Below are positions 23,455 to 28,809 of a stretch of DNA of 28,809 nucleotides, one piece after another. This DNA comes from JBCCOW01 sp038749105 (GTDB lineage: Bacteria > Planctomycetota > Phycisphaerae > Phycisphaerales > Phycisphaeraceae): the NCBI GenBank assembly GCA_038749105.1, contig JBCDIM010000048.1, positions 1 through 28,809 on the forward strand, given 5' to 3'. How positions within the stretch are numbered: the first letter of the stretch is position 1; every line of letters starts with the position of its first letter. The notes below the pieces were generated by a model. It saw only the letters and a program-made list of their open reading frames with translations. It had not been told where the DNA came from and did no database searches. Both the position numbers and the translations under genes were made by a program.

Positions 23455-23907
23455 ATGGCCGAGCGGTACCTAAGCGATGACGAAGCGACCGCGACGCTGA
23501 GCGGAACGATCGACGAGGCGACGGGCCTGCCGTTCATTAAGCAGGATGGGAACTACGCGAACAATGTGGCGCGGGCGTTTGATGTCATCAGCAAGCAGCT
23601 GTTCGGCGACCTGCGGGTGTACGCGGTCGAGGGGAACGACGACGCGGTGGGGGTGAGGCCGGGCCGGTGTGTGATCGGCTCGACCGAGTACAGCTACGCC
23701 GGCGCGGAGCCGGCGGTGGACGGGCTGGCGGACAACGACGTGACGTATGTCTGGGCCGAGGACGACGGCAGCGGCGGGCTGCAGATCGGCTCGGCGGTGG
23801 ACGGCACCGGCTGGCCGGTGGGGGACCACCTGAAGCTGGCCGAGGTCACGGTGAGCTCGGGGCTGGTGAGCGGGATCGTGGACCGGCGCTTGCGGCTGCG
23901 GGCTTAG
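23455..23907 (+). CDS. Distal tail or fibre-attachment protein, unknown family
   Basis: 150 residues from ATG 23455, 63 bases after the previous gene. N-terminal YLSDDEATATLSGTIDE, then FIKQDGNYANNVARAFDVIS, a central VRPGRCVIGSTEYSYAG and DVTYVWAEDDGSGGLQIGS, and an end SSGLVSGIVDRRLRLRA. This build (short helices, then a beta sheet with a terminal strand) is seen in small phage tail and fibre proteins. It is the last rightward gene of the structural operon and ends 2 bases before the leftward hicB stop, with no terminator visible between. Confidence 0.6.
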   Translation: MAERYLSDDEATATLSGTIDEATGLPFIKQDGNYANNVARAFDVISKQLFGDLRVYAVEGNDDAVGVRPGRCVIGSTEYSYAGAEPAVDGLADNDVTYVWAEDDGSGGLQIGSAVDGTGWPVGDHLKLAEVTVSSGLVSGIVDRRLRLRA

Positions 23908-23909
23908 CC

Positions 23910-24257
23910 TTAGCCGCTGGCGGGCCGCCCGATCTCATTCTCGATGGCCTGGGTGGCGAACTGGTTGAGACTGATCTGCCGGGCGTCGGCGACGCCCACA
24001 GCCTTGCGGTGCAGGTCTTCGCCGACGCGGAGGACGAATTGACCGGAGTACGGGCGGTCGGGGGTTCGGCCGTTGAGTTCACACACCCGCAGATATTCGT
24101 CGACGGAGGTGTGAAACTCCTTTTCGAGTTGGGGCAGCGTCTCGGCGTGGTAGGTGATGCCATCGCGAAGCCCGAGGGCTTCGCCGTGGAGCAGGCCGGA
24201 TTCCGGGTCGGGCTCGATGGACCCGATGTAGCCCTTGTATTCAAAGTGTGTGGTCAT
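23910..24257 (-). CDS. hicB: HicB family antitoxin
   Basis: 115 residues from ATG at 24257, overlapping hicA by four bases. N-terminal partially degraded RNase H-like HicB domain: YKGYIGSIEPDPESGLLHGE, LGLRDGITYHAETLPQLEKE, and DEYLRVCELNGRTPDRPYSG. C-terminal ribbon-helix-helix (about 72-105: GQFVLRVGEDLHRKA, then SLNQFATQAI). HicB blocks HicA and represses the hicAB promoter through the RHH domain. The gene order hicA then hicB, with overlap, is standard. It lies convergent to the tail operon, so tail read-through would make antisense RNA over it. Confidence 0.92.
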   Translation of the reverse strand: MTTHFEYKGYIGSIEPDPESGLLHGEALGLRDGITYHAETLPQLEKEFHTSVDEYLRVCELNGRTPDRPYSGQFVLRVGEDLHRKAVGVADARQISLNQFATQAIENEIGRPASG

Positions 24258-24508
24258 GGCTGGACTCCTGCGTTTTCGAGGAAGCCCCGGGCACTGCGGG
24301 CCATGGGGCGGGTGGCCTCCTTGCCGGGGTGGGGGCGGTGAAACGTGTGCTGGACATCGTTAAGCGTAAAGGTAACGCGAGACCCCGCACCCTCGATCAT
24401 TTTGGCACCGAGAGCGATAAACAAGGCTTCGATGTCGGCCCACCGCATGTTGGCCGGGGCGGGTTTCTGGAAGAGGCGTTCCAACGTTTTTCGGTGCCGA
24501 CTGTTCAT
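24254..24508 (-). CDS. hicA: HicA family mRNA-interferase toxin
   Basis: 84 residues from ATG at 24508; a second ATG at 24514 would lie inside the operator palindrome, and relatives start M-N-S-x-H-R-K as here. Double-stranded-RNA-binding-like HicA fold: HRKTLERLFQKPAPANMRWADIEALF, then GSRVTFTLN and the conserved His motif HTFHRPHPGKE (His57 and His60), and RGFLENAGV. HicA cleaves mRNA when HicB is lost, so the pair stabilises an element or acts in phage defence. It directly precedes hicB in a two-gene operon. Confidence 0.92.
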   Translation of the reverse strand: MNSRHRKTLERLFQKPAPANMRWADIEALFIALGAKMIEGAGSRVTFTLNDVQHTFHRPHPGKEATRPMARSARGFLENAGVQP

Positions 24509-24512
24509 ACGC

Positions 24513-24556
24513 ATATAGTATCATAATTTGATACTATATCAAGCGAGCTGGGTCAA
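24513..24556 (-). promoter_or_regulatory. hicAB promoter with palindromic operator
   Basis: Perfect 11-bp inverted repeat ATATAGTATCA (24513-24523) / TGATACTATAT (24529-24539) with 5-base centre. On the minus strand TTGACC (24556-24551) and TATCAA (24533-24528) are spaced 17 bases, so the -10 lies inside the palindrome. HicB RHH binding would block it, and the hicA leader would be very short. The palindrome is seen; regulation is inferred from other hicAB loci. Confidence 0.7.
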
Positions 24557-24586
24557 AAATAGCGAGATATTTTCTATGAATCCGTA

Positions 24587-24614
24587 TTGATGTCTTGTTT
24601 TTGTTTGGTATGTT
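24587..24614 (+). promoter_or_regulatory. Possible rightward promoter for the metallopeptidase-like gene
   Basis: In the AT-rich gap right of hicAB, TTGATG (24587-24592) and TATGTT (24609-24614) are 16 bases apart, each matching four of six consensus bases. It is weak but correctly placed about 90 bases before ATG 24707. Confidence 0.35.
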
Positions 24615-24658
24615 CGCGGGTGGCCGGGATGGCCCCCGCGGCGGCAGGGATGCCGAGG

Positions 24659-24725
24659 CGTTTTCGGGTGTTGGTTTGGGCCTGCGGGCCGGATTGGAGC
24701 GTGGTGATGCGTTTTCGGGTGTTGG
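24659..24725 (+). repeat. Pair of 17-bp direct repeats, 50 bp apart
   Basis: GCGTTTTCGGGTGTTGG occurs at 24659-24675 and again at 24709-24725, the second just inside the 5' end of the metallopeptidase-like gene. Exact copies this long are unlikely by chance and could be a binding site pair or a small duplication. Confidence 0.6.
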
Positions 24726-25636
24726 CGTTTGAGTACGTGGTGGTGGTGTGTGAGTCACGCCCGGTTTGGCGAGGTCAGGCGGTGCACGCGTTGTGGGATG
24801 GCGACGGGCAGGTCATCTACCTCTGGGCGGGCCGAACCGCAGAGCAGCGGTTGGGCGACCTGCTGCACGAGCTGGGGCACGCCTGGGACTACCACGCCCC
24901 GGCGGGCGATGACCCCGAGGCGTTGGCGTGTCAGAAAAGCAACTTCGCGCATCAGGCGTTTATGGATTTGGCGCGGCAGGGTGGGCAGGCGGCGCTCGGG
25001 GCGCTGGCGGCGACCCACCCAGGCGGCGCGTTGGATGCCGAGCCGGAGGCGCTCGGGGCGGTCGACTTGGGCGGATTGTCGGCCTCAGTCGGAGCCGAGC
25101 TGGTCTATGAGCCGGTGATCGGGCCGGGCGGGCCGGGCGGGTCGCGCGGTCCGGCCGTCGCGGCGGGGCCGGGTGCGTCGTCGGTGATGGAGGCGATGGA
25201 GGTGACGGAGGCGGATGGGGGCCTGCGGCTGGAGCCGGCCGAGGAAGAAACGGCGGGGGGGTATGGCCGCGAGACGCTGGAGCAGCGGCTGGGGGGCGGG
25301 CCGACGGCGGACTGTGCGTCGTGTGGGCGGGTGTTCTACGCCGGGGATGTCTGGCAGGGGACGAGTCGGTGGGCGAACCACGTGGACGGTCGGCTGGTGC
25401 GTGGCGAGGTGGTGGACCGGGCGCTGTGGTGCCCGTCGTGCGGCCACGTGCAGCGGTGGGTGGAGGGTTGGGACGCGGTGCTGGGGGTGCCGAACGGTGT
25501 GGTGGTGGGGCTGCCGACGTTCGACCGATCGCCCGAGGCGTTTTACGTGTTTGAGAAGCACTTGGCGGAGATGCGACGGGGCGGGGCGGGCGTGGAGGCG
25601 GGGCCGGCGATCCGCAGCGTGGGCGGGGGGTGGTGA
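24707..25636 (+). CDS. HExxH metallopeptidase-like protein with zinc ribbon
   Basis: 309 residues from ATG 24707 (GGAG at 24696-24699); the frame is open further upstream but lacks a good ribosome site there. Residues about 38-65 include IYLWAGRTAEQRLGDLLHELGHAWDYHAP, with HELGH at 54-58 as the zinc site, in the style of ImmA/IrrE or small phage peptidases. The middle (about 130-195) is Gly/Ala/Pro-rich spacer. A C-terminal zinc ribbon has C203/C206 (CASCGRVF) and C242/C245 (CPSCGHVQRW). ImmA-like proteases cleave phage repressors; HTH-like genes lie to the right. The role here is unproven. The ATGA at 25633-25636 may couple a short frame downstream. Confidence 0.7.
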   Translation: MRFRVLAFEYVVVVCESRPVWRGQAVHALWDGDGQVIYLWAGRTAEQRLGDLLHELGHAWDYHAPAGDDPEALACQKSNFAHQAFMDLARQGGQAALGALAATHPGGALDAEPEALGAVDLGGLSASVGAELVYEPVIGPGGPGGSRGPAVAAGPGASSVMEAMEVTEADGGLRLEPAEEETAGGYGRETLEQRLGGGPTADCASCGRVFYAGDVWQGTSRWANHVDGRLVRGEVVDRALWCPSCGHVQRWVEGWDAVLGVPNGVVVGLPTFDRSPEAFYVFEKHLAEMRRGGAGVEAGPAIRSVGGGW

Positions 25637-25869
25637 TGCAGGGGATGAGCAGCTGGAAAATGCCGGAGAACGCGGCCGTGGCGTTGAGCGGACTGGGCCA
25701 ATGGCTGGGGCGTCGGGTATGTTGGTGGTGGCACCGTCGGCGTTGGCGGGGCGTGGCGGGGCAGGCGGGGCTAATCGGCGATGGTGTTGTTTCGGGCGGT
25801 GATTTCGATCATGCGGACCTGGGCCTCGGCCTGAGAGATGTGGTTGTCGGCGACGAGGCCGCGGGCTAG
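25636..25869 (+). CDS. Doubtful short ORF
   Basis: 77 codons from ATG 25636, which overlaps the preceding TGA. The sequence (RRVCWWWHRRRWRG in the middle) looks odd, and its last 99 bases lie antisense to the better supported leftward gene at 25771-25965. The start overlap is the only argument for it. Confidence 0.2.
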   Translation: MQGMSSWKMPENAAVALSGLGQWLGRRVCWWWHRRRWRGVAGQAGLIGDGVVSGGDFDHADLGLGLRDVVVGDEAAG

Positions 25870-25965
25870 GCCGAGGAGTTCATCGAGGGCGCTGTCGGCG
25901 AGTCGTGCGGCGTTGAAGCGGGGCGTGACGGGCTGGCCGTGGGCGTCGTGGTCGGGTTGGGGCAT
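25771..25965 (-). CDS. Short protein resembling the N-terminal part of TerB-like/BRCT proteins, possibly truncated
   Basis: 64 residues from ATG at 25965, chosen for the strong GGAGGA just upstream on the minus strand; a longer frame to 26094 would run into the next gene. The sequence RFNAARLADSALDELLGLARGLVADNHISQAEAQ resembles the helical module that precedes BRCT domains or resembles TerB (helix, then a D-x-x-I-x-x-x-E loop). In such proteins more than 100 residues follow; here the protein stops after 23 more. It may be a deletion remnant or a stand-alone helical protein. It is the last gene of a leftward operon. Confidence 0.5.
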   Translation of the reverse strand: MPQPDHDAHGQPVTPRFNAARLADSALDELLGLARGLVADNHISQAEAQVRMIEITARNNTIAD

Positions 25966-25981
25966 GGGGTCCTCCGGAAAT

Positions 25982-26656
25982 TTAGGGGTCGGCTGTGATA
26001 TTAACTCGCCAGTCGTCCTCGCCGTAGCGGGTGACTTGGGCTGTGAATCGGTTACGGACAACCGCGCCGAAGGCGTTTTGCGAATCGACAACAAGGCGGA
26101 CGGTGTATTGGTGATTGCCGAGGTAGGTGGTGGCTCGGCTGTAGGTAGTTTGGTAGTCGGCGGTGGCGGGGCTGATGAGCATGTCTCGCTCGAGGACGTT
26201 CTGCGCGGCTGTGTACGCTCCGAGCTTGTCGACTTCGGTCTTCCACGCGTTGCGTTCGGCTTCTTCGCGGGCGCGGCGTTCGGCTGGATCTTCCGGCTTC
26301 ATGCAGCTGACGCAGCTGGAAATGCCCCACACCAGTACAACAATAATGACAACCGCACCTGCCAAAACCCTGAGTGGCGATTCTTCGGGCTTCTTAACAG
26401 GCGTCGATTTTGCGACTACTTTTGGTTGTGATTGAAGTGTTGCCGTGTCGAGTACGTTCGGGTAGTTGGCGAACCGGTCGGGCGGGTCGCTTCCGTGGGC
26501 CGGCGCGGAGGCTTCTTCAATTTCGACCGTCCGGCTGATCAGCAGGCCGCGGTGGCGGGCGAGGACCTCGGCCTCGTCGGCGGTGTCGGCGGTGATCACC
26601 TGATCCGCGTCGTTGCCGGTTTCAGCATCAGCGCCGTAGACCCGGAATCTGGGCAT
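25982..26656 (-). CDS. Single-pass membrane protein with N-terminal ferredoxin-like-type domain, unknown function
   Basis: 224 residues from ATG at 26656; a longer in-frame start (26791) lies inside the upstream gene. N-terminal 48 residues (FRVYGADAETGNDADQVITA, then AEVLARHRGLLISRTVEIEE) match a small domain common in planctomycete and phage proteins. A Pro/Ser linker leads to one hydrophobic segment at about 95-113 (LRVLAGAVVIIVVLVWGISS), then Cys115/Cys118 and a charged helix. The C-terminal part (about 150-224) has the pattern TYLGNHQYTVRLVVDSQNAF, with V-x-x-N-R-F and W-R-V-N-I, as in small secreted beta-rich domains. Probably anchored with the C-terminus outside. It could be a superinfection-exclusion or stress protein; this is a guess. 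Confidence 0.6.
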   Translation of the reverse strand: MPRFRVYGADAETGNDADQVITADTADEAEVLARHRGLLISRTVEIEEASAPAHGSDPPDRFANYPNVLDTATLQSQPKVVAKSTPVKKPEESPLRVLAGAVVIIVVLVWGISSCVSCMKPEDPAERRAREEAERNAWKTEVDKLGAYTAAQNVLERDMLISPATADYQTTYSRATTYLGNHQYTVRLVVDSQNAFGAVVRNRFTAQVTRYGEDDWRVNITADP

Positions 26657-26657
26657 G

Positions 26658-26918
26658 TCATGAGCTCCGGGGGCGTTTGCGGGGTTTGGGAGTGGGCTGC
26701 TCGCGGGCGGCCTGGCGGTCGACGTCGATGCGTTGGGAGACCCGTGACATGAACGCCTGCTGGATGTAGTCCAGGCGTGCGTCGTGATCAAGGTCGAGGA
26801 AGCTCAGCATGGCGGCGGCGACGCCAATGCTGAACTCTTTGCCGTGGGTGTATTGGGCGATCGCCTGGCGGAATTCTTTGTTAACTGACTCTGGTATCCG
26901 AATGGTCGTCATTGCCAT
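26658..26918 (-). CDS. Ribbon-helix-helix-like small DNA-binding protein
   Basis: 86 residues from ATG at 26918 (MAMTT; ATG 26912 also possible). The start MTTIRIPESVNKEFRQAI is a beta strand then helix as in CopG/Arc/MetJ proteins. The following part GVAAAMLSFLDLDHDARLDY may be the second helix, and the end is basic (TPKPRKRPRSS). The gene is 1 base from the next leftward start (stop 26658, ATG 26656), forming an operon. Its promoter lies in the AT-rich divergent region, where repeated AACATGATA boxes could be its operator. Antitoxin or regulator cannot be separated. Confidence 0.6.
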   Translation of the reverse strand: MAMTTIRIPESVNKEFRQAIAQYTHGKEFSIGVAAAMLSFLDLDHDARLDYIQQAFMSRVSQRIDVDRQAAREQPTPKPRKRPRSS

Positions 26919-26958
26919 AAATGGATGGTAATGAAGTCATAAGAAAAATATCAAAGAA

Positions 26959-27009
26959 AACATGATAGAGATTATGGACAATCCAACATGATATCTTTAA
27001 GATGTCGGC
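26959..27009 (+). promoter_or_regulatory. Rightward promoter with repeated AACATGATA boxes
   Basis: TGGACA (26975-26980), a 17-base spacer and TAAGAT (26998-27003) form a good sigma70-type match. AACATGATA repeats at 26959-26967 and 26985-26993, 26 bp apart, one in the spacer. The expected start of transcription, about 27010, coincides with the GTG of the first gene. Confidence 0.5.
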
Positions 27010-27231
27010 GTGCGATTGAGCCAGCCTCCCAATTCCGTCGTCTACGTCCAGATCCGGGACAAAGACAACGTTCAGAAGAGCGAGTCGCTGACGGTTTACG
27101 ACACGTCGCCGGCGGAGTTGAAGCGGGCGATTGAGGGGATGCTGGCGGCGGGCGAGGGGGACGACGCTGCGGGTGCGGAGCTGAAACTGACCGAGCCGGA
27201 GCCGGCGGTGGTGGAAGAGGGGGGTGCGTGA
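27010..27231 (+). CDS. Small protein, unknown, possibly translated from a leaderless mRNA
   Basis: 73 residues from GTG 27010. Short beta start VVYVQIRDKDNVQKSESLTVY, then a helix PAELKRAIEGMLAAGEG and an acidic end. There is no Shine-Dalgarno; the start codon lies at the predicted +1 of the promoter, so the mRNA may be leaderless. The stop overlaps the next start (GTGATG). It leads an operon with two HTH-like genes. No family recognised. Confidence 0.55.
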   Translation: MRLSQPPNSVVYVQIRDKDNVQKSESLTVYDTSPAELKRAIEGMLAAGEGDDAAGAELKLTEPEPAVVEEGGA

Positions 27232-27596
27232 TGGCGAAGCGGACGCCGACGACGGGGGATTGGGACGTGTTCCGGGCGGCGGTGCTGGGGGTGGTGGGTG
27301 GGGGTCTGGTCACGCGGAAGCAGCTGGCGGCGACGGCGGGCTGGTACCGCAACCGGCCGCAGGCCCAGGGCCCCGACGTGAAGGAGCCGAACGGCCCGCA
27401 GGTCAGCAAGGTGCTCAACGGTGAGCACGAACCCGGGGCGGGGGTGGCGGCGGCGTGGCTGCTGCGGCTGGAGCCGGCCGAGGCGCGGGCGGCGTTGTGG
27501 GAAGAGCTGGGCTTGGAGCTGGCAAGCGGCGCGGGCGGGCCGGCGATGGCCGAGATGGCGGGCGTGTGCTCGAGGGATGAGGTGCCGCATGGCTGA
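27231..27596 (+). CDS. HTH-like regulator, copy 1 of a related pair
   Basis: 121 residues from ATG 27231 (GTG 27228 possible), overlapping the upstream stop. The helical segment FRAAVLGVVGGGLVTRKQLA is followed by a longer loop than usual, PQVSKVLNGEHEPG, then AAAWLLRLEPAEARAALWEELG. This resembles a Xre-like arrangement in which V-S-K-V-L-N is the recognition helix. The end of the motif reappears in the next gene, so they are probably paralogues. It could be a repressor of the region. DNA binding is inferred. Confidence 0.6.
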   Translation: MAKRTPTTGDWDVFRAAVLGVVGGGLVTRKQLAATAGWYRNRPQAQGPDVKEPNGPQVSKVLNGEHEPGAGVAAAWLLRLEPAEARAALWEELGLELASGAGGPAMAEMAGVCSRDEVPHG

Positions 27597-28218
27597 TCGG
27601 TCGAGCACGGCGTTTTGGTACGACCTGCGGCTGGCGATCAGCCGGATGCTGGCGTCGGGCCGCCTGAGCGAGGACGCGTTGGCGCGGGCGGCGGGTTTGC
27701 GGTGGAAGGGTGGGCGCCCGAACGTGGGGGCGATCAAGCGGCTGCTGCAGCAGGGCGAGCCGAAGGCGGGGCTGGTGTTGTCGTGGTTGACGCGTCTGGA
27801 GCCGACGGAGGCCCAGGCGGAGTTGTGGCGGGCCTTGGGCGTGTGGGGCGCGGTGGAGCCGGGCAACGTGTCGGTGCGTCGGGTGTTGGAGCGGGGGTTG
27901 TCGCGGTCTGCGGTGGGGTTGGCGACGGGGCTGCTGGACGCGGTGGAGGCGTTGGATCGATTGGACACGGGGCGGGTGGCCTGCCGGTCGAAGCTGGCGA
28001 AGGCGGTGGAGGCGGACCTGGACGGGGTGGTGGCGGAGCTGCTGGACGTGCGGGACGGGTTGTCGGCGTTGCTGGGGGCGTTGGACGAGGTGCTGCTGGC
28101 CTCGCGGCCGGGCCCTGCGGCGCGTCCGCTGCCGACAGAGACGGACCGCGAGGCGGGGACGCGTCAGCCCGGGGCGGCGGTGTTGTCCGCGACGCCGGGG
28201 ACGGGGGGTGAGCGATGA
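27589..28218 (+). CDS. HTH-like regulator, copy 2 of a related pair, with extended C-terminus
   Basis: 209 residues from ATG 27589, GAGGTG upstream; it overlaps copy 1 by 8 bases. N-terminal LRLAISRMLASGRLSEDALA, AIKRLLQQGEPKAG and LSWLTRLEPTEAQAELWRALG parallel copy 1. Residues about 115-180 form a second helical part (AVGLATGLLDAVEALDRLDTG, then VVAELLDVRDGLSALLGALDEV) with heptad-like spacing, likely for dimerisation. The last 30 residues look disordered. Overlap and similarity suggest tandem duplication. Function as transcription regulator inferred. Confidence 0.6.
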   Translation: MADRSSTAFWYDLRLAISRMLASGRLSEDALARAAGLRWKGGRPNVGAIKRLLQQGEPKAGLVLSWLTRLEPTEAQAELWRALGVWGAVEPGNVSVRRVLERGLSRSAVGLATGLLDAVEALDRLDTGRVACRSKLAKAVEADLDGVVAELLDVRDGLSALLGALDEVLLASRPGPAARPLPTETDREAGTRQPGAAVLSATPGTGGER

Positions 28219-28457
28219 CGACGGTGGTGGTGATGCAAAGGGAAGATCGGGAGCGGGTGCGTGAGGCGGTGGCGTGCCTGGGCGGCCTGCCGACACGCTT
28301 GGAGGGGTTGGTGGGCGAGGTGTTGGAACGGGCTGGCCGGGAGTTTCCGGCTGTTTGCCGATCCCGAGTGGCGCATGGGGCTCATAACCCTGTCGCGGTG
28401 TCCTGCGATGGCACGGTCGGCATTGATCGGATCTACGCGGGCCGGCGTGAGCCATAG
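28215..28457 (+). CDS. Small protein, unknown
   Basis: 80 residues from ATG 28215, overlapping the previous stop (ATGA). The first half is a charged helix (REDRERVREAVACLGGLPTR, then EGLVGEVLERAG); the second half is less ordered and GC use is lower, as in the following gap. No family recognised. The last 30 codons compete with another frame, so the end may have suffered a frameshift. Confidence 0.45.
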   Translation: MTTVVVMQREDRERVREAVACLGGLPTRLEGLVGEVLERAGREFPAVCRSRVAHGAHNPVAVSCDGTVGIDRIYAGRREP

Positions 28458-28505
28458 CGTTTGGTGGATGTGGCTGCGTGAAGACAGAATTGAAAGGAGC
28501 ATGAG

Positions 28506-28809
28506 GTGACAACGGCGAATGTGAAGGAATATGAGGGCTATCTGTATGTTGGGGGCGGTTCGACGCTCCCTGAGGGCTCGGACACCTCAGCGGTGACGGC
28601 GTTGGAGCTGCGGGGCGGCTCGACGCTCCCTGAGGGCTCGGACACCTCAGCGGTGACGGCGTTGAAGCTGGGGGGCGGTTCGACGCTCCCTGAGGGCTCG
28701 GACACCTCAGCGGTGACGGCGTTGGAGCTGCGGGGCGGCTCGACGCTCCCTGAGGGCTCGGACACCTCAGCGGTGACGGCGTTGGAGCTGGGGGGCGGTT
28801 CGACGCTCC
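28506..28809 (+). CDS. Repeat-built beta-solenoid-like protein, 3' end beyond the window
   Basis: Open frame of 101 codons running off the right edge. GTG 28506 is chosen since AAAGGAG (28493-28499) ends 6 bases upstream and the nearby ATG at 28501 meets a stop after two codons. After a leader TTANVKEYEGYLYV it consists of 20-residue repeats with the pattern GGGSTLPEGSDTSAVTALEL, varying only at Glu/Lys and Gly/Arg. The regular L-x-L, T-L-P and V-T-A-L spacing suggests stacked strands as in leucine-rich or beta-solenoid repeats, seen in some phage and surface proteins. Total repeat number is unknown. The minus strand also lacks stops here but has no ribosome site. Confidence 0.7.
   Translation, partial: MTTANVKEYEGYLYVGGGSTLPEGSDTSAVTALELRGGSTLPEGSDTSAVTALKLGGGSTLPEGSDTSAVTALELRGGSTLPEGSDTSAVTALELGGGSTL
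28551..28809 (+). repeat. 60-bp tandem repeat array (at least 4.3 units, continues off the window)
   Basis: Units at 28551, 28611, 28671, 28731 and 28791 (partial) are almost identical over 60 bases. The first ten bases alternate between GGGGGCGGTT and CGGGGCGGCT, giving a 120-bp higher-order unit, and one unit has GAAG for GGAG near 28664. The period is a multiple of three, so the reading frame is kept. No spacers, so not a CRISPR array. Confidence 0.95.

Noticed and set aside
24534..24758. Minus-strand 74-codon frame right of hicAB
   Set aside because: It owes its PTPEN-type repeats to the 17-bp DNA repeats and crosses promoter regions. No ribosome site.
28538..28765. Minus-strand 75-codon repeat protein over the 60-bp array
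   Set aside because: The plus frame has a good ribosome site and a non-repeat leader. The minus frame is its shadow, Ser/Pro-rich, with no start signal.
28551..28809. CRISPR array
   Set aside because: The units are directly adjacent 60-mers without unique spacers and keep an open reading frame.

Overview
The window reads as most of the late (virion) region of a tailed, long-tailed dsDNA phage or prophage with very high G+C, followed by an accessory and regulatory flank. The host cannot be fixed from sequence alone. GC-rich codon use, Cys-rich small tail proteins and the flank proteins fit a Gram-negative-type host, and a planctomycete is plausible but unproven. I saw no tRNA, rRNA, CRISPR array, integrase, holin or endolysin.

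Layout. 1-3195: host-recognition genes, namely the end of a beta-helix (tailspike-like) protein, a LamG plus SGNH carbohydrate-esterase tail protein, and a fibronectin-III-like protein. 3182-4991: a ParB-like nuclease-domain protein and an ABC-ATPase/GNAT fusion. 4991-7653: terminase small and large (GpA-type) subunits. 7716-12320: gpW-like connector, lambda-type portal, and one long ORF joining an S49 prohead protease, a scaffold-like linker and the major capsid protein, followed by a strong hairpin terminator. 12408-15706: small capsid proteins, FII/Z/U-like connector and tail-completion proteins, and the tail tube protein, again followed by a strong terminator. 15800-19692: a small protein, a tail-assembly-chaperone pair that appears to be made by -1 ribosomal frameshifting (A AAA AAA slip site plus stem-loop), and an 876-residue tape measure. 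19694-23907: distal tail proteins, including two Cys-rich ones and one Trp/Gly-rich one. Nearly all start and stop codons overlap or nearly touch, so this is one long rightward transcription unit with internal attenuation.

23910-28809: the accessory flank. A leftward hicA-hicB toxin-antitoxin pair has a palindromic operator over its promoter. It is followed by a rightward HExxH metallopeptidase-like protein with a zinc ribbon, and a leftward operon (ribbon-helix-helix-like protein, membrane-anchored protein, short truncated-looking protein). A divergent AT-rich promoter then drives a rightward operon with two related HTH-like proteins. The window ends inside a protein built of 20-residue repeats encoded by 60-bp tandem DNA repeats.

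Large-scale structure: the + strand is strongly C-rich at about 2.6-7.6 kb and strongly G-rich from about 16 kb to the end, whatever the gene orientation. Lower-GC patches inside the tape measure and at about 21.0-22.7 kb suggest mosaic exchange. The main points for a second look are the frameshift signal, the internal translation start in the protease-capsid ORF, the ParB-like/ABC-GNAT pair, the skew switch, the possible leaderless regulatory promoter and the terminal repeat gene.
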